Positions 49,203 through 57,837 of a stretch of 64,000 nucleotides of DNA are shown here, piece after piece (the first letter of the stretch is position 1; every line of letters starts with the position of its first letter). The stretch lies in contig NZ_CP032157.1 of the NCBI RefSeq assembly GCF_003555545.1, positions 124,001-188,000 on the forward strand, read 5' to 3'. This stretch comes from Paraflavitalea soli (GTDB lineage: Bacteria > Bacteroidota > Bacteroidia > Chitinophagales > Chitinophagaceae). A program made the translations under genes and the position numbers. The notes under the pieces are model-generated. The model saw only the letters and a program-made list of their open reading frames with translations, made no database searches and was not told the origin of the DNA.

Positions 49203-52200
49203 CTATAGATTTGCGTAAGTACGTTGTTTATAACCCAGTTTTTCGAGGAACAGCACTTCCACACTGTAGTGGCCAAAATCTTCCACCACCAGCCCGCGCA
49301 CCCGGTAAAATCCTTTTCCTTTCAGGGGGTATCGCTGGAAGGAAGGCGGAAAATGTACGGTATCCACCCAGTCCATAAACCCATCCAGGAAAGCGCCGAA
49401 GGCCATATGGGTGCCATTGGCGGTAGGCACTACTTTGTAGTCGATAAAATACAGGATCATATCCACCTGCCTGCGCAGGTATTGCGGCAGTTCGCTGGCA
49501 GGCAGGCCTTTGACAGGTTGTTCCTCCATCAGCTCAAAAGGATTCCGGAAAGGAAAACCCAGTATTTCCATCTCATCGTACATATCATCTACCGGATGAT
49601 CCTGCAGGTCGGGCAATTGAAATTCCACCGGCTTTTCTTTGAATAAGGTATGGGGCAGGGCAGGGGCCGCATACCGCTTTTGTAAGAAGTTGGCCTCCCA
49701 CAACAATTGCTTTTTCGATTTGCCGGTAAACCGGAAAGCGCCTACCGATATAAGGATATTCAACTGCTCAGGTTTGATGGCCGTGCGTGCTATAAAATCC
49801 TGCAGGTGCAGGTAGGCCCCATTACGTTCCCTTTCAGTGATCAGGTGCAGGGCCACGGTTTTCTCCAGGGCTTTCAGGTGCACGAACCCGGTATATACCT
49901 CTTTACCTTGCAGGGTGGTCATATACTCACTGGTATTTACACCGGGCAGGTGCGGGATGCCGCCGGCCTTGCGCAGCTCGATGAAGTACAGTTCTGTACT
50001 GTAAAAGCCGCCGAAATTATTGATCACGCCTACCATAAACTCTATGGGGAAATAGGTTTTAAGGTAGAGGTCCTGGAAACTTTCTACGGCAAAACTGGCA
50101 GAGTGGGCTTTACAAAAACTATAGCCTGCAAAGGATTCCATTTGCCGCCATACTTCTGCAGTCAGTTCTTCGGTATATCCTTTTACCGAACAGTTGAGGA
50201 AGAACTGGTCTTTCATCATGGCAAACCGGTTATTGCTGCGGTACTTGCCACTCATGGCCCGCCGCAGGGTATCGGCCTGCGCCAGGGTGAGCCCGCCAAA
50301 ATAATGGGCCACCTTCATCACATCTTCCTGGAACACCATGACCCCAAAAGTTTCACCCAGTATCTCTTCCATGATGGGGTGCAGGTAGAGTGTGGACCGC
50401 GGGTTGAGGTAGCGGGTAATGTATTCCCGCATCATACCGCTGCTGGCCACGCCCGGCCGTATGATGGAACTGGCCACTACCAACGCCTCGTAGGTATCAC
50501 AGCGCAGTTTGCTCAGCAATTGCCGCATGGCCGGACTTTCAATATAAAAACACCCTATGGTGTTGACGGTCTTCAGCCGCTCTTTGACCAGCGGGTCTTT
50601 CTTGAATTGCTCTACTTCATCTATATGCACCCGCACGCCCTGGTTCTCATACACCAGCCGCACGGTTTCTTTGATATGTCCCAGTCCGCGCTGACTCAAT
50701 ATATCCAGCTTGTCCAGCCCCGTATCTTCTGCCACATGCATATCGATCTGTGTGGTCGGAAATCCTTTCGGTGGAAAGAAGGTGGCCGTATAGGCATGTA
50801 TCGGTTTTTCGGTGATGAGCATGCCGCCCGCATGGATGCTGATATGCTGCGGAAAATCGTGGATGAAAGGGCTATAGTACAATATCTTCCATACGATCTC
50901 CTCCACCACGCCCAGCGCCATGGGCGATTGCTGCAGGGCGGCGATCGCTTCACCGGTAAGTCCGTACTTGCGGCCCAGCCGGTCGATAATGGCGCTGTGG
51001 TTGATGGCCTTGTCCGCAGCCTGGTAATGGGCTACGCCTTTATGATAATCGTCCATACTGCCGGCATGGGCACGCAGGGTATTCCAGGCTTCAAAAGCTT
51101 CGGGGGTAACGAAAGGCAAAGCCGATAGTCCGTGGATCTCGGATTCGGGAAGACCAAATACCTTGGCCAGTTCGCGCACCACCGCGCGTTCCTGGAAAGT
51201 AACATAGGCGCCCACCAGGGCTACATATTGCTCGCCATAGCGCTTGAATATATAATCGATGATCTCATCGCGGTCGAGCCAGGAGAAGTCGATATCAAAG
51301 TCAGGTGGTGAAGTACGCTCGGGGTTGAGGAAACGTTCAAAATAAAGGTTCAGCTCCAGGGGGTCCACATCTGTTATTTTCAGACAATAGGCCACAATAC
51401 TATTGGCCCCGCTGCCGCGTCCTACATGGTAAAAGTTCCTGCTTTTGGCATACCGGATAATATCCCAGGCCAGCAGAAAATAAGCGGTGAAGCCCAGCTC
51501 ATCGATCACCTTCAGTTCTTTGTGTACTCTTTCGGCCGCTGCTTTGTTATACCCATAGCGTTGCTGCAAACCATCAATGGCCAGCTTGCGCAGCAATTGC
51601 GAATCATCTTCTTTACAGGTAGTGAAATATTTTTTATTCTTGGGAGTGGCCATATCCATCTCCAGGTTACAGGCATCCAACAGCCGCAGGGTATTGGTCA
51701 TAATGCCCGGGTGATCTTTGAAGGCGCGGAAGATGGCTTCCTGCGGCAGGAAATATTCTTCCTGTCCGCAAATAGCTTCCGGCAACAGTTTTGATTCCAC
51801 CACATTGTGGTCCATGGCGCGCAGCAGGCGGTGTACATAATACTGGTCCTGGTTGCGGAAGGTAACAGGCTGGCGGATCACCAGCTTATCGCGGTGGGCG
51901 GCAGGAATGCTGTATATCTTATTGACCTCGGAAGGCTGTACCCCCATCAGCTCATGCCGCAGCAAGGTGTCGATGGGTTTGGCATGCAGGGGGTAAATAA
52001 CAAACCCATCTGCATGATTATAAAAGAAAGAAGTAGTGCTGGTGGCAGCGGGAAATGATTTTTGTTCCCGGAGGTGCGTTGATATAAATGTATTGATCCA
52101 TTCAAAGCCTTTGTTGTTTGCTGCTAACAGGATATAGAGCAGGGTGTCGCCATTCCTGATCTCTGCGCCGAGAATGGGTTTAATATTATGGTCAATACAT

Positions 52201-52349
52201 TTTTTGTAAAAGGTCCAGGCATCGGCGGTGCTATTGATATTGGTAAGCGCCATGGCGGTAGCGCCTTTTTCAAGGCCTTCCTGCACCAATGCTTCTGTGG
52301 TGAAGGTGCCATATTTTAAACTGAAATATGTTTTACAATTGAGGTACAT
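49203..52349 (-). CDS. dnaE2: Second-type DNA polymerase III alpha subunit (DnaE2/ImuC-like)
   Basis: The start is set at 52349 (MYLNCKTYFSLKYGTFTTEA); a longer frame adds 42 unlikely codons. About 1048 residues, shorter than the main replicative DnaE. The polymerase active site PPDFDIDFSWLDRDEIIDYI (around residue 345) has the catalytic aspartate pair, and YHVGRGSGANSIVAYCLKIT and KAHSASFAVESFQDLYLKTY follow. In the N-terminal PHP domain the usual HxH is replaced by CKTYFS, so the PHP metal site is probably inactive. Such proteins make translesion DNA during damage response, usually with ImuA/ImuB, which are not next to it here. A palindrome 124 bp upstream may be its operator. Confidence 0.85.
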   Translation of the reverse strand: MYLNCKTYFSLKYGTFTTEALVQEGLEKGATAMALTNINSTADAWTFYKKCIDHNIKPILGAEIRNGDTLLYILLAANNKGFEWINTFISTHLREQKSFPAATSTTSFFYNHADGFVIYPLHAKPIDTLLRHELMGVQPSEVNKIYSIPAAHRDKLVIRQPVTFRNQDQYYVHRLLRAMDHNVVESKLLPEAICGQEEYFLPQEAIFRAFKDHPGIMTNTLRLLDACNLEMDMATPKNKKYFTTCKEDDSQLLRKLAIDGLQQRYGYNKAAAERVHKELKVIDELGFTAYFLLAWDIIRYAKSRNFYHVGRGSGANSIVAYCLKITDVDPLELNLYFERFLNPERTSPPDFDIDFSWLDRDEIIDYIFKRYGEQYVALVGAYVTFQERAVVRELAKVFGLPESEIHGLSALPFVTPEAFEAWNTLRAHAGSMDDYHKGVAHYQAADKAINHSAIIDRLGRKYGLTGEAIAALQQSPMALGVVEEIVWKILYYSPFIHDFPQHISIHAGGMLITEKPIHAYTATFFPPKGFPTTQIDMHVAEDTGLDKLDILSQRGLGHIKETVRLVYENQGVRVHIDEVEQFKKDPLVKERLKTVNTIGCFYIESPAMRQLLSKLRCDTYEALVVASSIIRPGVASSGMMREYITRYLNPRSTLYLHPIMEEILGETFGVMVFQEDVMKVAHYFGGLTLAQADTLRRAMSGKYRSNNRFAMMKDQFFLNCSVKGYTEELTAEVWRQMESFAGYSFCKAHSASFAVESFQDLYLKTYFPIEFMVGVINNFGGFYSTELYFIELRKAGGIPHLPGVNTSEYMTTLQGKEVYTGFVHLKALEKTVALHLITERERNGAYLHLQDFIARTAIKPEQLNILISVGAFRFTGKSKKQLLWEANFLQKRYAAPALPHTLFKEKPVEFQLPDLQDHPVDDMYDEMEILGFPFRNPFELMEEQPVKGLPASELPQYLRRQVDMILYFIDYKVVPTANGTHMAFGAFLDGFMDWVDTVHFPPSFQRYPLKGKGFYRVRGLVVEDFGHYSVEVLFLEKLGYKQRTYANL

Positions 52350-52779
52350 ACTGCCGCTTGATCTGTTGGTGTTAGGGCAATACAATGCCGGTAACCATTT
52401 TCGGTTACACGTGCTGTATGCCAGGTAATGTTGTTTGGAATGTTTGGAATACAAACGTACTAAATAAATTAGCAATAGTATAATCTGTACTATTGTTACA
52501 AAGGAGACCGGCGGAGATCAAATAAGGGCTACCGTGAGCAGGAATCGAGTCGCTGCTAATGCAGTCCCAATAAGCCTTTCAGGGAAGATGGGTAGAGATG
52601 TAAAATAGTTTAAAAGGATAGTTTGTAATATTGATATGATGGTAAGTGTGCAAGAAAGGACGCTACGTACCAGGAATGTAACGAAGTGTTACAAATAAAG
52701 TGACGCATCGACATTTTATTTAAGACGGATCGACACAGCGAACCGATCAACTTATGCGTTACTTTGTCGATCAACCTGC
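52350..52779. other. Intergenic region with a candidate operator
   Basis: A 430-bp stretch between divergent genes. Besides the inverted repeat at 52473-52495 I see no gene or RNA. Confidence 0.5.
52473..52495. promoter_or_regulatory. Inverted repeat upstream of the polymerase gene
   Basis: CAATAGTA (52473-52480), TAATCTG, TACTATTG (52488-52495): perfect 8-bp arms with 7-bp spacing, ending in TAC/GTA. It has the shape of a repressor operator such as a LexA-like SOS box, but the regulator is unknown. Confidence 0.5.
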
Positions 52780-53076
52780 ATGCATAAGGATAATAGATAC
52801 GATGTAATAAAGACGATGATTGAAGCCGGTAAGATAACCGAGTTCTCGCAGATATTTCAATATGCTCCTAAAAGTGTAATAGCCGCCGACCTCAATTCCA
52901 GCACCCGCCGCTTAACACGACTCAGTAGTCATCTTTCTACATTAGAAATAGGAGAGATCAGTGCCATCAGCGAGTTGATCGGTGTGAAGATGGATGTTAT
53001 TTATGGTATTGTTGAAAGACAGTTTCTGTCCCAAAGAACAGATACCAGTAAAAAAGAAAAAAACAATAGCTATTAA
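52780..53076 (+). CDS. Small conserved HTH-like protein
   Basis: A 98-residue soluble protein starting MHKDNRYDVIKTMIEAGKIT, then EFSQIFQYAPKSVIAADLNS and the helix pair LEIGEISAISELIGVKMDVI. The pattern resembles small Bacteroidota proteins with an XRE-like fold in which the phrase FxxIFxYxPKxVxxxDL recurs. A DNA-binding role is plausible but not shown. A short terminator follows at 53169. Confidence 0.65.
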   Translation: MHKDNRYDVIKTMIEAGKITEFSQIFQYAPKSVIAADLNSSTRRLTRLSSHLSTLEIGEISAISELIGVKMDVIYGIVERQFLSQRTDTSKKEKNNSY

Positions 53077-53168
53077 TAAGAGTTTGCTCCATTAGCCTTT
53101 TCCTTTGTTACACAGTTCATCCGAGCGATCCTTGAAAAACCAAATTCTCGATAAGGGGAGAGTTTAAG

Positions 53169-53190
53169 CCATCCATCCGGATGGTTTTTT
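53169..53190 (+). terminator. Terminator after the small HTH-like gene
   Basis: CCATCC (53169-53174) and GGATGG (53179-53184) around ATCC, followed by six T residues. It lies just before the end of the converging AraC gene. Confidence 0.7.
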
Positions 53191-53194
53191 CGTT

Positions 53195-53995
53195 TTAGTG
53201 TAGTGTCGGCGCACTGCCAAAGGCTTTTTTATAGGCAAATGAAAAATGGGAGAGGTCTTCAAAGCCCAGGTCGAGGTAAATATCTGCCGGCTTTTTGTGT
53301 TGGTCTTTGATGAGGTAATGGGCTTCCTGCAACCGCCGCTGCACCAGCCAGCGGTTGGGCGTAACCTGGAATAGTTTCTGAAAATCCCGTTTAAAGGTGG
53401 AGAGGCTCCGGCCGGTTAGAAAAGCAAACCGGCTGAGGTCTACATTGTACCGGTAATGTTCATGCATAAAAGCTTCCAGGTCGATCTTGCCGGGTGCTGT
53501 AAAATCAAACAAGGGCTGGCCCAGCGCCGGGTTGGTCTGCAGCAGGATGCATACCAGCTCTTTTACTTTGAGTGGGATGATCCGGCTGTTGAGCGCGCTA
53601 TCGTTTTTCAGGTAAGGGGATAAAGAATCAATAAAGCTGCTGAAATAATGGTTGGGTGACAGCAACTGCAAAGGATCATTGGTAAAGTGGCCGGAGGAAG
53701 AGATCGTCACCTCCTCCCGCATGCTTCTCAGTGTAGCCTGATCGATGTGCACTGATATGGACCGGAACCCATCGTGGCCGGGCCGCTTCACATACCTGGC
53801 CAGTTGGTTCCGGCGGAAAAAACGGTAATCGCCGGCTTTGAAAGACCAGGTCTTGTTGCCCAGCCACATGTCCTGCGTGCCGCTGATGATATAACTGAAT
53901 ACATGATCGGCTACAAAGGCTTCCCCTTCAATAGGCTTGTCACTATAACAATTGAGGGCGATCCTTGCGGGCGATGCGGTGGCGGCTGTGTTCAT
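53195..53995 (-). CDS. AraC-family transcriptional regulator
   Basis: A 266-residue protein. The N-terminal part (1-150) is a cupin-like sensing domain (FVADHVFSYIISGTQDMWLG). The C-terminal AraC DNA-binding domain (about 165-266) has LSRFAFLTGRSLSTFKRDFQ, then KPADIYLDLGFEDLSHFSFA and YKKAFGSAP. It starts 11 bp after the aldehyde dehydrogenase stop on the same strand, so the two form an operon. Confidence 0.92.
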   Translation of the reverse strand: MNTAATASPARIALNCYSDKPIEGEAFVADHVFSYIISGTQDMWLGNKTWSFKAGDYRFFRRNQLARYVKRPGHDGFRSISVHIDQATLRSMREEVTISSSGHFTNDPLQLLSPNHYFSSFIDSLSPYLKNDSALNSRIIPLKVKELVCILLQTNPALGQPLFDFTAPGKIDLEAFMHEHYRYNVDLSRFAFLTGRSLSTFKRDFQKLFQVTPNRWLVQRRLQEAHYLIKDQHKKPADIYLDLGFEDLSHFSFAYKKAFGSAPTLH

Positions 53996-54006
53996 ACTGT
54001 TTTGAT

Positions 54007-55431
54007 TTAACGGATAAGGGCTTTGGGTTCGAGGCAGGCCTCCAGGCCATAGATGCCGCCTTCGCGTCCTATACCCGATTGTTTGTATCCGCCAAAGGGG
54101 GCCAGCGGATCGTGTTTCAAGGTGTTGATCAATACCCGGCCGGCCTTCAGTTGCCTGGCCACCTCCAGGGCACGCGCCTCGTTGCTGCTGCTTACATAGG
54201 CCAGTAATCCGTAAATAGTATCATTGGCCATGGCAATGGCTTCCGCTTCGGTACGGTAGGTGAGGATGCTGAGCACCGGTCCGAATATCTCTTCCTGTGC
54301 GATCTTCATATCGGGTGTCACGTTGGCAAATACAGTAGGTCTTACATAATTACCGGCCGAAAGACCATCCGGCCTGCCCGGGCCGCCGATCAGCAATTCT
54401 GCTCCGCTCTCTATGCCCGATCGGATATACTGCTGTATCCGCTCATATTGCTGCACGCTGGCCAGCGGACCGATATCGGTACTGTCTATACGCGGGTCGC
54501 CTACTTTGAGTTTCCCCACAATGGTAAGGATCATCTCTTTTACAGTGGGCAACAAATGTTCCGGTACCAGCAGGCGCGAGCCGGCAATACAAGCCTGGCC
54601 ATTGTTGTTAAAAACGGCATTGACTGCCAGGGGAACCGCTGTTGCGAGGTCGGCATCATCGAGCAGGATATTGGGCGATTTGCCGCTGAGCTCCAGTGTC
54701 ACGCGTTTCATGGTGTCGATGGCATTACGGGCGATCTGCTTACCCACCTGCGTAGAACCGGTGAAGGAGATGAGGGCCACATCCGGGTGACTGCTTAATA
54801 CAGGGCCCAGCACATTGCCCCGGCCGTTCACGATGTTGATGACGCCGGCCGGCAACCCTGCGGCATGAAAGCATTCGGCTAATACCTGCGTTTGCCCGGC
54901 GCTGAATTCGCTGGGTTTGATCACCACGGTACAGCCTGCAGCGATGGCGGCCGCCAGTTTTACACAGATGGAGCCGGAATTGGAATTCCAGGCGGTGAGG
55001 ATGGCTTCTACACCCAGTGGTTCCATCACCACGGTAGAGCCGCCCACTTGTTTTTCAAAAGAATAATCTGCCAGCAGGGATTTAAACAGCAGGAAGGTTT
55101 CTGCGGCCAGCCGGTTGGACCAGAGGGCCCGTTGCCGGGTAGCCCCATATTCGTCGATGGTCACTTCCTGGAGGTCGTTGACCCTTTTGATGATGGCATC
55201 ATGCAACTGTTGCAGGTATTGCATCCGTTGTGCTTTAGTGGTCCTTGAAAAGCTGTTAAAAGCCTGCTTCGCGCTGGCTATCGCCGCCAGTACATCCTGC
55301 TCATCGCCCAGTATTACCTGGTGGAGCAATTGATGCGTGGCGGGGTTCAGGAGTTCCAATACTTCCTCGCCATGTGGCGTAGTGAACTGCCCGTTGATAT
55401 ATACCTGGTTGATGGTTTTCATACTGTTCAT
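54007..55431 (-). CDS. NAD(P)-dependent aldehyde dehydrogenase
   Basis: A 474-residue ALDH. Cofactor domain: LTAWNSNSGSICVKLAAAIA, VVIKPSEFSAGQTQVLAECF and SFTGSTQVGKQIARNA. Catalytic Glu in VTLELSGKSPNILLDDAD; catalytic Cys in NNNGQACIAGSRLLVP. It ends PFGGYKQSGIGREGG. The start may be the first or fourth codon (MKTINQVYINGQF). It oxidises an aldehyde to an acid; substrate unknown. The AraC gene after it is the probable regulator. Confidence 0.95.
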   Translation of the reverse strand: MNSMKTINQVYINGQFTTPHGEEVLELLNPATHQLLHQVILGDEQDVLAAIASAKQAFNSFSRTTKAQRMQYLQQLHDAIIKRVNDLQEVTIDEYGATRQRALWSNRLAAETFLLFKSLLADYSFEKQVGGSTVVMEPLGVEAILTAWNSNSGSICVKLAAAIAAGCTVVIKPSEFSAGQTQVLAECFHAAGLPAGVINIVNGRGNVLGPVLSSHPDVALISFTGSTQVGKQIARNAIDTMKRVTLELSGKSPNILLDDADLATAVPLAVNAVFNNNGQACIAGSRLLVPEHLLPTVKEMILTIVGKLKVGDPRIDSTDIGPLASVQQYERIQQYIRSGIESGAELLIGGPGRPDGLSAGNYVRPTVFANVTPDMKIAQEEIFGPVLSILTYRTEAEAIAMANDTIYGLLAYVSSSNEARALEVARQLKAGRVLINTLKHDPLAPFGGYKQSGIGREGGIYGLEACLEPKALIR

Positions 55432-55692
55432 TTTTTACAAAGACCGGTTTGAGGTGATCTTCAGGTACAAAGTTCGGGCATGCCAGGGCAGGGAGCTTTG
55501 TTGCAAAGTTCAGATTTGTTTGTTGAAAAGTTCATCCGGAACAGGGGTGGTGAGCAAAAAACAAGGAGCGGGCAGGTATATACATAACGATCCAGCCCGG
55601 AGCCAAGAGAAGGCCCGGGAATTGGGGGAGAACGACATAGGTGCAATGAATGCCCGGCAGTGAGCTGCCGGTTCATCATTACAAAAGCTTCC

Positions 55693-56148
55693 TTATTTGA
55701 TCAGTACTACGTTTACGGCTACAAAGCCTTTGGGACTTCTTTCTACTTCGAAGGTTACTTTATCATGCTCCTTGATAGGGCCCGATAAATTGTTGACATG
55801 CACAAATATCCGTTCGCCGGTCTGTGCGTCATTAATGAAGCCAAATCCTTTGTGGTCATTGAAAAAAGCAACGACGCCCGTTCGGGCTTCTTCTGCTGGT
55901 CTGTCTTCCTGTTTAGGAACACTGATCTGAATTTCTTCCTGGCGGAAGGTCTTCCTGATTTGCCCGGGGTTGGGTGGTGTGGTAGTTAGATTACCGTTTT
56001 CATCCAGGTAAGCCATCATGTCTTCGAGGCTGGTACCTTTTTCTTTGTTCTCTTTGCGCTCTTTCATCTTCTCCTGCTTCTCCTGTGCTTTCTTAATGCG
56101 CTGTTTTTCTCTTTCTCTTTTGTTAAATGTTTCCTGGGATCTTGCCAT
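55693..56148 (-). CDS. Cold-shock-domain protein with charged N-terminal extension
   Basis: A 151-residue protein. Residues 1-40 are a highly charged helix (KREREKQRIKKAQEKQEKMK). The C-terminal cold-shock domain (about 88-151) has VVAFFNDHKGFGFINDAQTG and RIFVHVNNLSGPI, the RNP1-like and RNP2-like motifs KGFGFI and IFVHV. It binds single-stranded RNA or DNA. The RRM gene lies 116 bp upstream on the same strand, with a hairpin between them. Confidence 0.92.
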   Translation of the reverse strand: MARSQETFNKREREKQRIKKAQEKQEKMKERKENKEKGTSLEDMMAYLDENGNLTTTPPNPGQIRKTFRQEEIQISVPKQEDRPAEEARTGVVAFFNDHKGFGFINDAQTGERIFVHVNNLSGPIKEHDKVTFEVERSPKGFVAVNVVLIK

Positions 56149-56227
56149 AGTATAAATTTAGTGATTCCTGTAGTACAGGATTATTGTTGATGTACTGATG
56201 ATTAAATAATAAACGGGTTGGTAATAA

Positions 56228-56247
56228 GTCCGCGGACGCCCGCGGAC
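56228..56247 (-). terminator. GC-rich hairpin between the RRM and cold-shock genes
   Basis: GTCCGCGG (56228-56235) and CCGCGGAC (56240-56247) around ACGC. An outer pair, GGTAATAA (56220-56227) and TTATTACC (56262-56269), overlaps the RRM stop codon. No T-run follows, so it may be an RNA structure or weak terminator. Confidence 0.45.
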
Positions 56248-56264
56248 CTATCTATGCCTGGTTA

Positions 56265-56588
56265 TTACCATTTGCGTTTGTTGTAACCGCCGTTATCGCT
56301 CTTGAATGGGCTGTTACCGCCACCGCCGCCACCGAAAGACCTTTCGGGCTTGGGCCTGGCTTCTGATACTTTGATCTGCCTGCCTTCGATCGTCAACTGA
56401 TCCAGCTGGCTGATAGCTTCCTGGGCAGACTTGCTGTCGTCCATTTCCACAAAACCAAAACCTTTGGAACGACCGGTTTCCCTGTCGTTAATAACTTTTG
56501 CAGAGCTCACTACACCGTAAGGTGTAAATAAATTCTTCAATTCTTCATCCTGGATAGTAAATGCCAGGTTTGAAACATAAATGTTCAT
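56265..56588 (-). CDS. RRM-type RNA-binding protein
   Basis: A 107-residue protein. One RRM (1-80): RNP2 NIYVSNLAF, RNP1 RSKGFGFVEM, with KVINDRETG in between. The tail is glycine-rich (SFGGGGGGNSPF) and ends NGGYNKRKW. It is the type of cold-induced RNA chaperone common in Bacteroidota and cyanobacteria. Cytoplasmic. Confidence 0.95.
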   Translation of the reverse strand: MNIYVSNLAFTIQDEELKNLFTPYGVVSSAKVINDRETGRSKGFGFVEMDDSKSAQEAISQLDQLTIEGRQIKVSEARPKPERSFGGGGGGNSPFKSDNGGYNKRKW

Positions 56589-56968
56589 GTATACAACTTT
56601 TTAAAAGTGATATCTGAGTAAGGCAAGAAGTAAGGATATAAAAATGCAGCTTAATAGCAGATTAATGACAATACTGGATGCAAGCTCAAACGAATATTCC
56701 AAAGATAGGCTTAATTAGCCATAAAACCCCCATTATTTCCCCCTGCTGCAGGCGGTGGGGTGATTTTTAACCTTTTATGTGGCATTTAGCGCCTGTTTCA
56801 CTGGCCTATGTATGCATTTTATTGGTTATCTTACCATACCAATCAAACGTAGCGTTGCCGGTAATGATCCTGCTGCTATTGCGATCTCCTGTGTATGGCG
56901 TGTATATTCCGGCAACCGGTCATTCGTTCCCTCCATTTCGGGCATGTTTAATTTAAAACAAATATAGT
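56589..56968. other. Gene-free intergenic region
   Basis: A 380-bp stretch between divergent genes. Only a CCCC...GGGG hairpin near 56737-56762 is noticed. No gene is supported. Confidence 0.5.
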
Positions 56969-57787
56969 ATGGTTGCAAAAGCATTTTTGTCGCTGACAGA
57001 ATATCCCGCCTTTAGAAGAATGATCTGGAAACCTGTGTATGAAGGCCTGGCCCGGTATTTCAAGATCCATGACTGGCATTTCATGAATTATGGTTACACA
57101 CCAGGGGGCGAGCACCTGGCTTTGACCTTGCAGCCCAAAGATGAGATCAACCGTTATCCCATACAGTTATACCATTTCCTGGCGCAAAAGACGCCCATCA
57201 AAGACAAACATGTGCTGGAAGTAGGCAGTGGCCGTGGCGGCGGCGCCAGCTATATCAGCCGCTATTTGGGACCTGCCCGCATCACCGGCATGGACATTGC
57301 TAAAAATGCCGTGCGCCTGGCGCGGCAGCACCACCAGGAAAGCAACCTCGAATTCAGGCAGGGCAATGCCGAAAAGCTGCCTTTTGACAATGATAGTTTT
57401 GATGTGGTGATCAATGTGGAAAGCTCACATGCCTATGGCTCGGTGCCCCGTTTCCTCGCAGAAGTGAAAAGGGTGCTGAAGCCCGGCGGCGTATTTTTAT
57501 GTACGGACCTGCGCGGCCCCGAAGGCATGGAAAAGCTGAAAGGACAATTGGAAGGGAGTGGATTGCAAATGATCTCCGAAGAGAACATCACCACGAATGT
57601 GATCGATGCCATCGAAAAAGAAGACCATATAAAACAGGAAAGGATCAAACAACATATTGCCGGCTGGATGCGTCCTGCTTTCAACCAGTTTGCCGGCACC
57701 AAAGGTTCCCGCATTCACAAGGACCTGCAGTCAAATGCACTCATCTATTATAGTTTTGTATTGCATAAGAATGAACAGGTAGCGTAG
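56969..57787 (+). CDS. SAM-dependent class I methyltransferase
   Basis: A 272-residue protein. SAM site VLEVGSGRGGGASYISRYLG with GMDIAKNAVRLARQHH and EFRQGNAEKLPFDNDSFDVV. VLKPGGVFLCTDLRGPEGME is motif III. The N-terminal 60 residues and the resemblance to phthiotriol-type methyltransferases suggest a hydrophobic small-molecule acceptor. Cytoplasmic. Stand-alone gene; the AraC gene starts 50 bp later. Confidence 0.9.
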   Translation: MVAKAFLSLTEYPAFRRMIWKPVYEGLARYFKIHDWHFMNYGYTPGGEHLALTLQPKDEINRYPIQLYHFLAQKTPIKDKHVLEVGSGRGGGASYISRYLGPARITGMDIAKNAVRLARQHHQESNLEFRQGNAEKLPFDNDSFDVVINVESSHAYGSVPRFLAEVKRVLKPGGVFLCTDLRGPEGMEKLKGQLEGSGLQMISEENITTNVIDAIEKEDHIKQERIKQHIAGWMRPAFNQFAGTKGSRIHKDLQSNALIYYSFVLHKNEQVA

Positions 57788-57837
57788 GTCATCATTACTC
57801 CTCAATTTTTGACTATTTTTAGGCCAACTCCTTAGTC

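Noticed and set aside
49707-51128. 473-codon plus-strand open frame
   Set aside because: It lies fully antisense to the DNA polymerase gene, whose active-site motifs are clear. Its translation has unnatural His/Gln-rich composition.
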